Of a stretch of DNA of 64,000 nucleotides, positions 24,831 through 34,307 are shown one piece after another. This stretch comes from an uncultured Prevotellaceae bacterium (lineage in GTDB: Bacteria > Bacteroidota > Bacteroidia > Bacteroidales > Bacteroidaceae): positions 87,194-151,193 of the forward strand of contig CAMVJU010000002.1 of assembly GCA_947167935.1 (NCBI GenBank), read 5' to 3'. Each line of letters opens with the position of its first letter. Within the stretch, counting starts at the first letter, position 1. The translations under genes and the position numbers were made by a program. The notes below the pieces were generated by a model, which made no database searches, was not told the origin of the DNA, and saw only the letters and a program-made list of their open reading frames with translations.

Positions 24831-26120
24831 TTATATCAAGCCAAAATGCCGTAAAGCATTCAGGACACCATCATCGTCAACAGAGGTTGTCGTGTAGTCT
24901 GCCTCTTGCTTCAATGATTCAAGCGCATTCCCCATAGCCACACCTATACCGGCAGCCTTTATCATGGAGCTGTCATTGCCGCCATCACCAAAGGCCATTG
25001 TGTATTGTGGGTCAAGGCCTAAGTGAGCAGCAAGGGTTAAGATTCCCTCTCCCTTATCAGCTCCTTTTGCCGTAATATCTGTAAAAGCTGGATGCCATCG
25101 GCCAGAGGTACAACTTGGAATGCGCAGCATCAAGTCATGCTCATACGCTTCCGGGAAGAACGGTGTCAGCTGAAGGATTCGCTGTTCAAGAACCTGGTCT
25201 AATGGTTTGGCCTGATTAAGATTCTCTACGGCTATCTCACCACGGAACACCTTGTCAACCTCTCCTTGCGGGTCAATTACGGCCACATCTTTCTCTCCCA
25301 CGATAATCAGTCCATAGTTCTTCTCCTGTGCGTCCTGAACGACCGTCAGTGCTGCCTCCTTCGGAATATCCTTGCACCTTACCATTTTGTCACCGACAAA
25401 ACACAAAGCTCCATTGATGGTCACATAACCGTCAATCAGATGTTCGATAGCTCCCAGATTGGTGATGATCAGCGGTGGACGGCCTGTTGAAATGAAAACT
25501 TTATGACCATTTGCCTTTGCTTGGGTCAGGGCGAATATCGTAGAGGGCGGGATTTCGTGTGTCTTGAAACTCACCAGCGTCCCATCAATATCAAAAAAGA
25601 GGGCATACTTGATATCCAGCTCTTTTCCGAAACATCTTTCAAACTCGCTCTCGAAGTTAGGGGTCAGCACTTCTTTCCCCATTGCCTCACGAATCTCTTG
25701 CATCGTCCAAAAGCGGCCACCGTCCAGTTCTTCAGTCGAAGGGCATATCTCGCCGTCGTATTTAGTTCGATGCACATATACCAGCTCGCGCTCTCGCTTG
25801 CTCTCGAACACGTACTTGTCAACAAACTCTGATATGAAGTTTGTGATGCCCAACTCTTCGCGCACTTCACGATGCAGTGCCTCTTCTGGAGTCTCACCAT
25901 AGTCAATATGGCCTCCGACGGCTGTGTCCCACTTCCCTGGCTGTATGTCTTTCCACTTTGGCCGTCTCTGTAGGTAGACCTCACCTTTAGAGTTGAACAC
26001 ATGAAGATGAACAACAGGGTGAAGCAACTTGGAACCACTATGACACTCGCCCCGTGTAGCAGAACCTGTGACCAGTCCGTTTACGTCTACTATCGGAAAT
26101 ATTTCTTGTTGATTATCCAT
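24831..26120 (-). CDS. Fusion: NUDIX hydrolase + HAD-family (Cof-type) phosphatase
   Basis: 429 residues. Residues 1-165 are a NUDIX domain of the isopentenyl-diphosphate-isomerase-like/YfcD subgroup, with Nudix box GGHIDYGETPEEALHREVREELGI. From ~170 a Cof-type HAD phosphatase begins: motif I FFDIDGTL, motif II FISTGR, and the motif III/IV region TMAFGDGGNDSSMI. All catalytic residues are present. A single polypeptide cleaving a nucleoside-diphosphate-like substrate and then a phosphate would make biochemical sense, but the substrate is unknown. Confidence 0.9.
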   Translation of the reverse strand: MDNQQEIFPIVDVNGLVTGSATRGECHSGSKLLHPVVHLHVFNSKGEVYLQRRPKWKDIQPGKWDTAVGGHIDYGETPEEALHREVREELGITNFISEFVDKYVFESKRERELVYVHRTKYDGEICPSTEELDGGRFWTMQEIREAMGKEVLTPNFESEFERCFGKELDIKYALFFDIDGTLVSFKTHEIPPSTIFALTQAKANGHKVFISTGRPPLIITNLGAIEHLIDGYVTINGALCFVGDKMVRCKDIPKEAALTVVQDAQEKNYGLIIVGEKDVAVIDPQGEVDKVFRGEIAVENLNQAKPLDQVLEQRILQLTPFFPEAYEHDLMLRIPSCTSGRWHPAFTDITAKGADKGEGILTLAAHLGLDPQYTMAFGDGGNDSSMIKAAGIGVAMGNALESLKQEADYTTTSVDDDGVLNALRHFGLI

Positions 26121-26121
26121 T

Positions 26122-26301
26122 TTATTCTTCTATTGTGATTTCTGTAATGTGCTTCTCCATTGCTTCGTTGATGGCTGCATCATAGCCTGTCAATGCGGCA
26201 AACGGGGCAAACTGAGCGGCCCTATTCAGCATCGACATCTGCGGATGCCTTTTTGACACATGATGCGGCAGGTTGATGATATCGTCGTAGTTATTTCTCA
26301 T
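26122..26301 (-). CDS. YolD-like small protein next to Y-family polymerase
   Basis: 59-residue frame beginning [20 protein letters not shown] and containing [21 protein letters not shown], the YolD-like pattern. These proteins commonly sit beside DinB/UmuC polymerase genes and are thought to act as UmuD-like partners. It overlaps the polymerase stop by 11 bp, so it is co-translated. Confidence 0.8.
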   Translation of the reverse strand: MRNNYDDIINLPHHVSKRHPQMSMLNRAAQFAPFAALTGYDAAINEAMEKHITEITIEE

Positions 26302-27844
26302 TTTTCATTTCTTCTTTCTCATTTAGGGTGTAGCCCGCACGGTGTCCTCCTATCTGTTGGTTTCGCTCCTTGGCTGTAGCCCCTTCCACGAAATTCAGTC
26401 CTTTCAGGATGGCATTCTTTCCAAAACGCCGTTTGATGGCTAGTTGTGTTTCCTGCATCCTACGCTCTTTCTCCAAGGCAGCCGTTTCCTGCTGTTTTTG
26501 CCTCTCCATCGCTTCGTAATCGGTGAAAAGGTCGAGCTGTTCAGGCACGGCATTCTTGTTCACAGAGGATTCATCAACAACATGATTCACGGTCAAGTTA
26601 AGCCGACGAACCAGCAAGTCCTTGTTCACAATTCGGTCATAGAGTTCCTTAACAGCTTCTATTATCAAATGTGATGAAGAGGTCTGTCGCTGTAGATTTG
26701 CCGTTCCGTGAGCATGTTTAGGAACTTGTCGCCCATAATGGTCGGTGTGTACTTCACCGTGATACTTGACCCGGATCTCCGGTCGGGTAAGGCTTTCCAC
26801 ATCATAGCCAACAGTCAACACCAACTGGTCAGTCACCAACCGCTTTGCCACTAGATCGAGAGCCATTGCGTCGGCCATTTCCTGTATCACCACGCGGGCT
26901 TTCTTCCAATCGTAAGGATTCTGCAATACCTGTCCGCTGCTGAAGGAGTTGCTTTCAGGTTTGTAGGCTTTCACCATGTCTATCGTACAAGGCTCCCATC
27001 CCCAGGCATGGTCTATCAACAGTTCGGCATTCACGCCAAACAAGCGATAAAGCAACTCTTCGTTCTGAACTGAGCATCGGGCAATCTTTCCCATCGTGTC
27101 GATTCCATACAGGGCCAACTTGTCTGCAATCCCCCTCCCAACTCGCCAAAACTTTGTGATAGGCCGATAGTCCCATAACTCACGGCGATATGACATCTCA
27201 TCCAGTTCTGCTATGCGCACGCCATCTTTGTCAGCAGGCATCTTTTTGGCCACGATATCCATGGCCACCTTGCAGAGATACATATTCGTACCAATGCCGG
27301 CCGTTGCCGTGATACCCGTAGTGGCCAGCACGTCTCGGATCATTTTCATGGCCAACTCGTGTGCCGTCATCTTGTAGATGCCTAAATAGGCCGTCACGTC
27401 CATAAACACCTCGTCGATGCTATAGACATGAATATCCTCTGGAGCTATGTATTTCAGGTAGATACTATAGATCTTCGAGCTCACCTCGATGTAGTGAGTC
27501 ATCCGGGGAGGAGCTGCGATATAGTCCACAGCCCAGTCAGGATGTGCCTGCAATTCTGTGTCAGACGATGATTTGCCTGTAAGCCTTTTACCAGGAGCTT
27601 TCATCTGCCGCTCATAGTTCACCTCGCGCATCCGCTGTACCACCTCAAACAGTCTTGCACGTCCGCCAATACCGTATGCTTTCAGCGACGGAGACACTGC
27701 CAGACAGATAGTCTTCTCCGTTCTCGACACGTCAGCCACAACGAGATGAGTGGTCAGCGGGTCAAGTCCCCTGTCCACACACTCCACTGAAGCATAGAAT
27801 GACTTCAGGTCGATGGCAATATACGTGCGCTGCTGTTCTGGCAT
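26291..27844 (-). CDS. Y-family DNA polymerase (DinB/UmuC-like)
   Basis: Translesion polymerase of 517 residues. The palm begins [23 protein letters not shown] (catalytic Asp) and the second catalytic motif is [39 protein letters not shown] and [21 protein letters not shown] (HhH) follow, then a little-finger domain. The C-terminus ([28 protein letters not shown]...) is a long charged helix, perhaps a clamp or YolD interaction tail. ATG 27844 is the family start; upstream frame is open but passes through a terminator hairpin. Confidence 0.92.
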   Translation of the reverse strand: MPEQQRTYIAIDLKSFYASVECVDRGLDPLTTHLVVADVSRTEKTICLAVSPSLKAYGIGGRARLFEVVQRMREVNYERQMKAPGKRLTGKSSSDTELQAHPDWAVDYIAAPPRMTHYIEVSSKIYSIYLKYIAPEDIHVYSIDEVFMDVTAYLGIYKMTAHELAMKMIRDVLATTGITATAGIGTNMYLCKVAMDIVAKKMPADKDGVRIAELDEMSYRRELWDYRPITKFWRVGRGIADKLALYGIDTMGKIARCSVQNEELLYRLFGVNAELLIDHAWGWEPCTIDMVKAYKPESNSFSSGQVLQNPYDWKKARVVIQEMADAMALDLVAKRLVTDQLVLTVGYDVESLTRPEIRVKYHGEVHTDHYGRQVPKHAHGTANLQRQTSSSHLIIEAVKELYDRIVNKDLLVRRLNLTVNHVVDESSVNKNAVPEQLDLFTDYEAMERQKQQETAALEKERRMQETQLAIKRRFGKNAILKGLNFVEGATAKERNQQIGGHRAGYTLNEKEEMKNEK

Positions 27845-27859
27845 ATAACTGATGGGAAA

Positions 27860-27890
27860 GAAAAGCAAAACCCGCTGGGAAACAGCGGGT
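27860..27890 (-). terminator. Terminator of tRNA-Ser
   Basis: Minus-strand hairpin ACCCGCTG / CAGCGGGT followed by a T-rich run, 15 bp after the tRNA 3' end. Confidence 0.75.
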
Positions 27891-27904
27891 ATTATTTGTT
27901 GGAG

Positions 27905-27992
27905 CGGAGAGAGCGAGATTCGAACTCGCGAACCAGTTTTGCCGGTCACACGCTTTCCAGGCGTGCCTCTTCAGCCACTCGAGCATCTCTCC
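27905..27992 (-). tRNA. tRNA-Ser (anticodon GGA)
   Basis: 88-nt class II tRNA with long variable arm. Acceptor GGAGAGA pairs with TCTCTCC; D-arm contains GCTCGAGTGGCTGAAGAGGC; anticodon loop CTGGAAA gives GGA; T-arm GTTCGAATC. CCA is not encoded. Followed by its own terminator. Confidence 0.93.
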
Positions 27993-28071
27993 TTACGTTA
28001 AGCGGGTGCAAAATTACAGTAATTTCCGAAAAAACGGAAAAATGGCGCTGTTTTTTAGGATTCTTTAATTA

Positions 28072-28536
28072 TTACAGGGAGATGCGCTCTATGCGGAATT
28101 TCTGGATGCCGATAGGGACGCGCACTTCCACCTCGTCGCCCACTTTCTTGTTCAGCAGGGCCTGGGCAATGGGTGACTTAATGGAGATTTTCCCTTCGCG
28201 CAGATTGGCCTCGTGGGGACTGGCTATGGTATAGGTCATACGGGCATTGTTGCTGAGGTTGGTCATCTCCACTTTGGAGAGCAGACCTACCTTCTCGCTG
28301 CCCAGCCTCGACATGTCGATGACACGGGCATTTTCCAGCACACGCTGTTTGAAGCGTATACGGCCAAGGAGCCTTGCCTGTTCACGCTTGGCGGCATGAT
28401 ACTCAAAGTTCTCGCTGAGGTCACCCTTGTCGCGGGCTTCCGAGATGGCATCCCTCACCTTCGGCAGTTCAACGCTTTCCAGTTCATGCAACTCTGCTAC
28501 GAGCTTGTCATAGCCCTCCTGAGACATATATTCCAT
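28072..28536 (-). CDS. greA: Transcription elongation factor GreA
   Basis: 154 residues. N-terminal coiled coil starting YMSQEGYDKLVAELHELESVELPKV with the acidic tip SEARDKGDLSENFEYHAAK (Asp/Glu that bring Mg2+ to the RNA polymerase secondary channel), then the FKBP-like C-domain (ISIKSPIAQALLNKKVGDEVEVRVP). Rescues backtracked RNA polymerase by stimulating transcript cleavage. Confidence 0.95.
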   Translation of the reverse strand: MEYMSQEGYDKLVAELHELESVELPKVRDAISEARDKGDLSENFEYHAAKREQARLLGRIRFKQRVLENARVIDMSRLGSEKVGLLSKVEMTNLSNNARMTYTIASPHEANLREGKISIKSPIAQALLNKKVGDEVEVRVPIGIQKFRIERISL

Positions 28537-28580
28537 ACTTGATATTGCCTTATTTACTAATAAATCTCAAAAAACGGCCA

Positions 28581-28588
28581 CAAAGGTA
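28581..28588 (-). promoter_or_regulatory. -7 element TACCTTTG for greA
   Basis: Minus-strand TAnnTTTG match 45 bp before the greA start. Confidence 0.55.
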
Positions 28589-28620
28589 GGTAAAATCATT
28601 CGTATTTCAGCAGAAAAAGC

Positions 28621-28628
28621 TATCTTTG
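28621..28628 (+). promoter_or_regulatory. -7 element TATCTTTG for the GH2 gene
   Basis: TAnnTTTG match 19 bp before ATG 28647; divergent from the greA promoter. Confidence 0.6.
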
Positions 28629-28646
28629 CAACAAACTTTAATACTT

Positions 28647-31094
28647 ATGACAAGAAAAACTGCAGGAAAAATGCTGCTGGCCGTACTTGCCATAGCCATA
28701 CAGGTAACGATGGCCCAGGCTCAGAGTGTACGTGAAACCATCCGTATAGACAACGGATGGAAGTTTTCATTCGGCAATGCTGCCGACCCGAAGAAGGACT
28801 TCGGCTGTGGCACGGAGTATTTTAACTATCTGACAAAGGCCAGCTCCATCCATAACGAGGGACCCTATGTGCAGAAGTTCGACGACTCGGCCTGGCAGGA
28901 GGTCAGCGTGCCCCACGACTGGGTATCCACCCTATCCTATTCCGGCACAGCCAGCCACTCGCATGGCTACAAGACCGTGGGCTATAAGTATCCTGAGACC
29001 AGCGTGGGCTGGTATCGCAAGATGATCAGCATCCCAGCCGACGACCTTGGCAAACGATTAATGCTGCGCTTCGACGGAATTTTCCGCAATGCACAGGTGT
29101 GGTTCAATGGCTTCTACATGGGCACCGAGCAAAGCGGCTATGTGACTCAGGTCTACGACATCACTCCCTATATTAAATATGGTGAGGACAATCTGATTTG
29201 TGTGCGTGCCGATGCCTCGCTCGAGGAGGGCTGGTTCTATGAGGGCGCCGGCATCTATCGTGATGTGTGGCTGGAGAAGTCGGCAGAGGTGAGTGTGGCT
29301 CCCTTCGGCACCTTCGTCTATGCCGAGCTGAAGCAACCCTACGACGAAGCCGTTCTGCATGTGAAGACCGAGGTGCACAACAGCGGCCTGACTACTCAGC
29401 AGTATGTCGTGGAGCAGCGGCTGATCGATGCCGAGGGCAACGAGGTGGTCAATGGCGGCGGACATCCCAGCCAGCTGAAGGCCAAGGAAACACGTTCCAC
29501 CCATCATGTGATGAAGATAGCCAAGCCCCACCTCTGGAGCCCCACCGACCCTTATCTCTACAAGGTGGAGACGACGGTGAAGGTGGATGACAAGGTGACC
29601 GACGTCTACGAGACCACCATCGGCATCCGCGACATCGCCTTCGATGCCGAGCGTGGTTTCCTGCTCAACGGCGAGCCGCTGAAACTGAAGGGCGTGAACA
29701 TGCATCAGGATCATGCCGGCGTGGGCGCTGCCATCCCCGATGCTCTGCAGGCCTGGCGCATCAGGCAGCTCAAGCAGTTCGGCTGCAATGCCTATCGAGC
29801 CTCGCATAATCCGATGACACCGGCCCTGCTCGATGTATGCGACCGTGAGGGCATCCTCGTCATCGACGAAAACCGACTAATGGGCATCAACGACGAACAC
29901 CTGCGTCTGCTTGAGCGCATGATCAAGCGTGACCGCAACCATCCGAGTATCATTCTCTGGAGCGACGGCAACGAGGAATGGGGCCTGGAAAACAATATTC
30001 AAGGCACCCGGCTGGCCGAGGCCATGCGCGAATATACGCGTCTGTTCGACCCCACCCGTCCCAGCACCGTGGCCAATGCAGGTGGCGGCGAGCTCATCAA
30101 GGGATTGGACGTGGTGGGCTTCAACTATATCGTGCAGAACGATGTGGACAACCGCAAGAAAGCGAATCCCACGTGGAGGATTGTCGGCACGGAGGAGACC
30201 ACAGGCTGCGGCACTCGCGGCTGCTACTTCAACCTGCTGGAATATCCCGGACGTATGGTGAGTATGAACCGAACGAGGGAGCAGAACTATGAGAACATCA
30301 TCGAACGCGGCTGGAAATTCTATGCCGAGCGTCCGTGGGCTGCAGGCCTCTTTTATTGGACAGGTTTCGACTATCGCGGCGAGCCCAATCCACTCAGCTA
30401 TCCTGCCCACGACTCGGAGTTCGGCATCCTCGACTATTGCGGTTTCCCCAAGGACGAGGCCTACTATCTGAAATCATGGTGGACCGATGAGCCCGTGCTC
30501 CACATCTTCCCCCATTGGAACCTGCAGGGCCATGAGGGCGAGGAGATAGAGCTGTGGGCCTACAGCAACTGCGACGAAGTGGAGCTCACCGTCAACGGCA
30601 AGAAGCTCGGTCGGCAGCCGATGCCCCAGAACGGCCACCTGAAGTGGACGGCCATCTATCAGCCGGGCAAAGTCGTGGCTGTGGGCTATAAGAACGGACG
30701 CCGCATCCTCACGCAGACCATCGAGACCACCAAGCCCGCCTATAAGACCGTGCTCAAGGCCGACCGCCAGCACATCGCCGCCGACGGTCGCGACCTCGCC
30801 GTGATCACCGTCGAGGTGCAGGACAAGAAGGGACGTTTCGTGCCCGATGCCTGCCCCATGCTCACCTTCCGCCTTGAAGGCGACGGCCATATTCTTGGCG
30901 CAGGCAATGGTGACCCGATGTATCTTGGCATTGATCATCCTGCGCACTCCGACTGCAAGGAGTTTGCCATCCCTGCCTTCAACGGGCTGGCACAGCTGCT
31001 CGTGCAGAGTGGCGACACGCCATCGGCCATCAACGTCAGCTGCCTCAGCGAAGGGCTCGAAACAGGCTGGCTGACAATCGAAACAAGAGAATAG
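28647..31094 (+). CDS. Glycoside hydrolase family 2 (beta-galactosidase-like)
   Basis: Secreted 815-residue GH2 enzyme with signal peptide ending AQAQ. Order: sugar-binding jelly-roll (WYRKMISIPADDLGKRLMLRFDGIF), Ig-like domain, TIM barrel starting near LKLKGVNMHQDHAGVG, acid/base Glu in WSDGNEEWG, nucleophile Glu probably in RIVGTEETTG, then C-terminal Ig/DUF4982-like and invasin-like domains (HIAADGRDLAVITVEVQDKKGRFVPDA). Predicted exo-beta-galactosidase or related; not linked to a SusCD pair here, so it may serve the locus at the left end or another one. The ATG is chosen just downstream of the promoter. Confidence 0.9.
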   Translation: MTRKTAGKMLLAVLAIAIQVTMAQAQSVRETIRIDNGWKFSFGNAADPKKDFGCGTEYFNYLTKASSIHNEGPYVQKFDDSAWQEVSVPHDWVSTLSYSGTASHSHGYKTVGYKYPETSVGWYRKMISIPADDLGKRLMLRFDGIFRNAQVWFNGFYMGTEQSGYVTQVYDITPYIKYGEDNLICVRADASLEEGWFYEGAGIYRDVWLEKSAEVSVAPFGTFVYAELKQPYDEAVLHVKTEVHNSGLTTQQYVVEQRLIDAEGNEVVNGGGHPSQLKAKETRSTHHVMKIAKPHLWSPTDPYLYKVETTVKVDDKVTDVYETTIGIRDIAFDAERGFLLNGEPLKLKGVNMHQDHAGVGAAIPDALQAWRIRQLKQFGCNAYRASHNPMTPALLDVCDREGILVIDENRLMGINDEHLRLLERMIKRDRNHPSIILWSDGNEEWGLENNIQGTRLAEAMREYTRLFDPTRPSTVANAGGGELIKGLDVVGFNYIVQNDVDNRKKANPTWRIVGTEETTGCGTRGCYFNLLEYPGRMVSMNRTREQNYENIIERGWKFYAERPWAAGLFYWTGFDYRGEPNPLSYPAHDSEFGILDYCGFPKDEAYYLKSWWTDEPVLHIFPHWNLQGHEGEEIELWAYSNCDEVELTVNGKKLGRQPMPQNGHLKWTAIYQPGKVVAVGYKNGRRILTQTIETTKPAYKTVLKADRQHIAADGRDLAVITVEVQDKKGRFVPDACPMLTFRLEGDGHILGAGNGDPMYLGIDHPAHSDCKEFAIPAFNGLAQLLVQSGDTPSAINVSCLSEGLETGWLTIETRE

Positions 31095-31139
31095 CAATAA
31101 CCATTATCTATTAACACCTTAAACAACATTTTTATCAAC

Positions 31140-31682
31140 ATGAAAAGCTTAAAAGGAACAAAGACAGAGAAAAACCTGCAGGAAGCCTTCGCAGGCGAGT
31201 CAATGGCACGCAACAAGTACACCTTCTTCGCATCGAAGGCCAAGAAGGACGGCTATGTGCAGATTTCAAACATCTTCTTAGAGACGGCAGCCAACGAGAA
31301 GGAGCACGCCGAGCTGTGGTATAAATACCTGAACGGCGGCAAGGTGTCTGACACCGCCACCAATCTGGAGGACGCCGCCGGCGGCGAGAACTTCGAGTGG
31401 ACCGACATGTATGCCCGCATGGCCCGTGAGGCCCGCGAGGAGGGATTCGACGAGATTGCCGACAAGATGGAGGGTGTGGCCGCCATCGAGAAGGAGCATG
31501 AGGAGCGCTATCGTCGCCTGCTGGACAATGTACGCAAGGAGATGGTATTCTCACGCGACAACGACGTCATCTGGCAGTGCTCCAACTGCGGACACATCGT
31601 CATCGGCAAGAAGGCTCCCGAGGAGTGCCCCGTGTGCAACCACGCACAGGCCTACTTCCAGGTAAAGGCCGAGAATTACTAA
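31140..31682 (+). CDS. Rubrerythrin
   Basis: 180 residues. Ferritin-like di-iron domain ([53 protein letters not shown]) followed by a C-terminal rubredoxin domain with CSNCG and CPVC. Reduces hydrogen peroxide in anaerobes, consistent with an anaerobic host. Own short transcript ending in the shared terminator. Confidence 0.95.
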   Translation: MKSLKGTKTEKNLQEAFAGESMARNKYTFFASKAKKDGYVQISNIFLETAANEKEHAELWYKYLNGGKVSDTATNLEDAAGGENFEWTDMYARMAREAREEGFDEIADKMEGVAAIEKEHEERYRRLLDNVRKEMVFSRDNDVIWQCSNCGHIVIGKKAPEECPVCNHAQAYFQVKAENY

Positions 31683-31696
31683 ACCAATCATTACAA

Positions 31697-31738
31697 AAAA
31701 CACCTCCAGGATTTTGCGAATTCTGGAGGTGTTTTTTA
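31697..31738. terminator. Bidirectional terminator between rubrerythrin and LRR genes
   Basis: Stem AAACACCTCCAG / CTGGAGGTGTTT with an A-run on one side and a T-run on the other, lying between two convergent genes. Confidence 0.85.
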
Positions 31739-33487
31739 TTATTGATCCTGCTCTACAATGTTGGGCATCTTATTCCAAGACTTATCGTTACGATAGTTGG
31801 AACGGGCGCCCTTGGGCACGTAAATCTTACAGGCTGCCATCACCACACCCTTGAAAGTACTGTGCGAGATACTGGGCGGCAGGGGCGAACCCATGCTAAT
31901 CTCTTTCAGCGACGCACACTTTGCAAAGGCATTGCCACCAATCTTCTTCAAAGCGGCAGGCAGCTCTATACGTTGCAGGGCGGTGCACTCGCGGAAGGAG
32001 GCGCTGCCAATGGAGGTGCAGGCGGCAGGTACGATGACATAGACAATCGAGGCGCACTTGTCAAAGGCATTGTCGCCGATGCTAGTAATGGAGATGGGCA
32101 GGTTGATGTCGGTCAGCGACGTGCACTCCTCAAAAGCGTTATCGCCTATGCTCTTCACCGAGATGGGAAGGCTGATGGTGCGCAACGAGTGACAGTAGCG
32201 GAAGACATCGCTCTCTATTTTATCAATGAATCCATTGATAACGACGCTGTCGAGCGACGCACAATTCTCGAAGGTGTCGCTGCCCAGCTGCTTCACCAGG
32301 TTAGGAACGACGATATGGCGCAGCGAAGCGCAGTTCTCGAAGGCGTGGTCATAGATGCGTGTCAGTCCGTCAGGCAGGTCGATGAGACCGAGTGACTTGC
32401 AGTCGGCAAAGGCGCGTGTACCAATGCTCTTCACCGTTGCCGGCAAGGTAATGCTGAGGAGATTGGTGCAATCCATGAACGTCTCGGTGCCGATGGATGA
32501 CAGGTTGCCATCGAGCGATACGGCGGCCAGTCCCGTGCAGCCCTTGAAGGCGCCATTGCCAATCTTATTGACATGCTCTATCTCGACGTTCTCCAGCGAC
32601 ATGCAGCCCCGGAAAGCATTACTGCCGATGACGGTGGCACTATTCATCTCGATGCTGCGCAGACTCTGACACTGTTCGAAGGCACTATTGCCTATCTCGC
32701 TCACGGTTTCGGGCATCTGGATGCTCTCCAAGGCGGTGCAGCCCTTGAAGGCCTCATTGCCGATAACGGTGACGGAGGGCGGAAGGCTGATGGCCTCCAA
32801 GCGCTCGCAACGGGCAAACGTCTCTGCCTTAATGGCCTTGATGTTGGTATCGTGCAGACTCAGACGCTGCAAGGCCTTGCAATTGGCGAAAGCATCCTCG
32901 TCGATGACCTCTACAGCATCGGGAATCTCAATATCGCTGAGACTCGTGCAGCCGTTAAAGGCATTGTTCTTGATAGCGGTGATGGTAGCCGGCAGTTTTA
33001 CTTCCTTCAAGCTGGTGCAGCCATTGAAGGCATATTTGTTGATGACCAACGTGCCCTCGGGAATCTCCACCTCTTTCAGGTTGATGCAGCCGTTGAATAG
33101 ACTGATGCTTACCTCCTGAGTGGCCGAAGGCAGGCAGACGCGCTCCAGGTTTTTGCAGCCCTGGAACATACTGGCGGGCAGGATGTCTGCCTTGGTGTGG
33201 AAGCTGCCGCGACTCTCCACGATGGTTGCCTCAGAGAGGTCGAGTACGGTGAGTACCTTGTCGGTGGCTTTCTTCTGACGCGGATTCTTCAGCATATTCT
33301 GCAGAATCTTAAGATCGGCACCTCCCATTGGGCCGGTAATCTTCAGCTCGCTCATCGAGAAACGCAGGCTGTCGGGCAGTCGCGTGCCAAACTGTCCGAT
33401 AGAGTCAACGGTTACGACCAGCTCCTGCGCCAGTACTGCACATAACGGGAGAATGAAAAATGATAGACTAAGCAATAGTTTTTTCAT
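31739..33487 (-). CDS. BspA-like leucine-rich repeat surface protein
   Basis: 582 residues: signal peptide (FFILPLCAVLAQ), ~75-residue N-terminal domain, then about 18 LRR_5-type repeats of 23 residues with consensus IG.NAF.GC.SL..I.LP..V, ending in a cap (CKIYVPKGARSNYRNDKSW). Such BspA-like proteins are exported and mediate adhesion in oral and gut Bacteroidetes. No type IX or LPxTG-like anchor is seen. Confidence 0.9.
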   Translation of the reverse strand: MKKLLLSLSFFILPLCAVLAQELVVTVDSIGQFGTRLPDSLRFSMSELKITGPMGGADLKILQNMLKNPRQKKATDKVLTVLDLSEATIVESRGSFHTKADILPASMFQGCKNLERVCLPSATQEVSISLFNGCINLKEVEIPEGTLVINKYAFNGCTSLKEVKLPATITAIKNNAFNGCTSLSDIEIPDAVEVIDEDAFANCKALQRLSLHDTNIKAIKAETFARCERLEAISLPPSVTVIGNEAFKGCTALESIQMPETVSEIGNSAFEQCQSLRSIEMNSATVIGSNAFRGCMSLENVEIEHVNKIGNGAFKGCTGLAAVSLDGNLSSIGTETFMDCTNLLSITLPATVKSIGTRAFADCKSLGLIDLPDGLTRIYDHAFENCASLRHIVVPNLVKQLGSDTFENCASLDSVVINGFIDKIESDVFRYCHSLRTISLPISVKSIGDNAFEECTSLTDINLPISITSIGDNAFDKCASIVYVIVPAACTSIGSASFRECTALQRIELPAALKKIGGNAFAKCASLKEISMGSPLPPSISHSTFKGVVMAACKIYVPKGARSNYRNDKSWNKMPNIVEQDQ

Positions 33488-33496
33488 GTCTTTAGG

Positions 33497-34267
33497 TTAT
33501 TTTCTGGTTTCCAAAGGGCTTCGCTTGGAGCGGTGATAGCTGCGGTATTCGTCCAGTTCAATCTCTACGTCGGGCTCTTCCAATATACCGTCGTGAGGCA
33601 GCAGGAATTGCATGTACTTGATGCTGATGCCGCGTGAGAGCCACATCTGCTCATAGTAGGTCTGGATATTTAAGAGGTGGGAGGTGAGAGGTGATAAATG
33701 AGGGGCATGATACAAATCGTCAATTCTCTCCTCGAGGGGCAGCTGGTTTTTCTCCACCATCAGCGTGGTGTAGGTAAAAAGGAAATTGGAGTCGGTCTTC
33801 AGGTGGATGATGCCGCGGTCAGTGAGGAAGCGGCGGTAGCGCTCCATGAAATAGGTGGAGGTGAGTCGCTTGCGGGGATTCTTCATCTGTGGGTCGCTGA
33901 AAGTAAGCCAAATCTCCTGCACCTCGTCCTCAGCAAAGAAACGGTCGATGATCTCTATGTTCGTGCGGAGGAAGGCCACATTCTCTATTCCCTCCTGCAG
34001 AGCACGCGTGGCTCCCGTCCACATACGGGCACCCTTGATGTCAACGCCGATGTAGTTGCGGTCAGGGTGTGTCTTCGCCAGCTCTACGGCATATTCGCCC
34101 TTGCCGCAACCCAGCTCCAGGATGATGGGGTTGTCGTTATGAAAGAATTGCTCGCGCCAGTGGCCGCGCATGGTAAAAGGAACGTCACTCAGCACCGAAT
34201 AGGGGTACTGAAAGACGTTCCTATAGGTTTCCATGTCGGCGAACTTCGCCAGCTTTCCTTTGCCCAT
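33497..34267 (-). CDS. trmB: tRNA (guanine-N7-)-methyltransferase TrmB
   Basis: Makes m7G46 in tRNA. SAM-binding motif [15 protein letters not shown], then [30 protein letters not shown] and IHLKTDSN, all diagnostic. 256 residues from ATG 34267, where GKGKLAKF matches Bacteroidetes homologues; a longer frame starts inside the palindrome at 34283-34299. In the C-terminal part, where homologues read straight on toward FYEQ, this protein has LSPLTSHLL, coded by tandem ctcac(c/t)t repeats (33670-33699) also found in the DegT gene. Confidence 0.93.
   Translation of the reverse strand: MGKGKLAKFADMETYRNVFQYPYSVLSDVPFTMRGHWREQFFHNDNPIILELGCGKGEYAVELAKTHPDRNYIGVDIKGARMWTGATRALQEGIENVAFLRTNIEIIDRFFAEDEVQEIWLTFSDPQMKNPRKRLTSTYFMERYRRFLTDRGIIHLKTDSNFLFTYTTLMVEKNQLPLEERIDDLYHAPHLSPLTSHLLNIQTYYEQMWLSRGISIKYMQFLLPHDGILEEPDVEIELDEYRSYHRSKRSPLETRK
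33670..33699. repeat. Short tandem repeat inside trmB (encodes LSPLTSHLL)
   Basis: Minus strand reads ctcacctctcacctccc; the same repeat type and peptide occur in the DegT gene at 45848-45878. Confidence 0.65.
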
Positions 34268-34282
34268 GCTTGTGTCATGTTT

Positions 34283-34299
34283 GTTGCGATAATCGCAAC
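34283..34299. repeat. 17-bp palindrome GTTGCGATAATCGCAAC
   Basis: Perfect palindrome between trmB and ilvE; same family as 6429-6446. Confidence 0.75.
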
Positions 34300-34307
34300 A
34301 CACTGAA

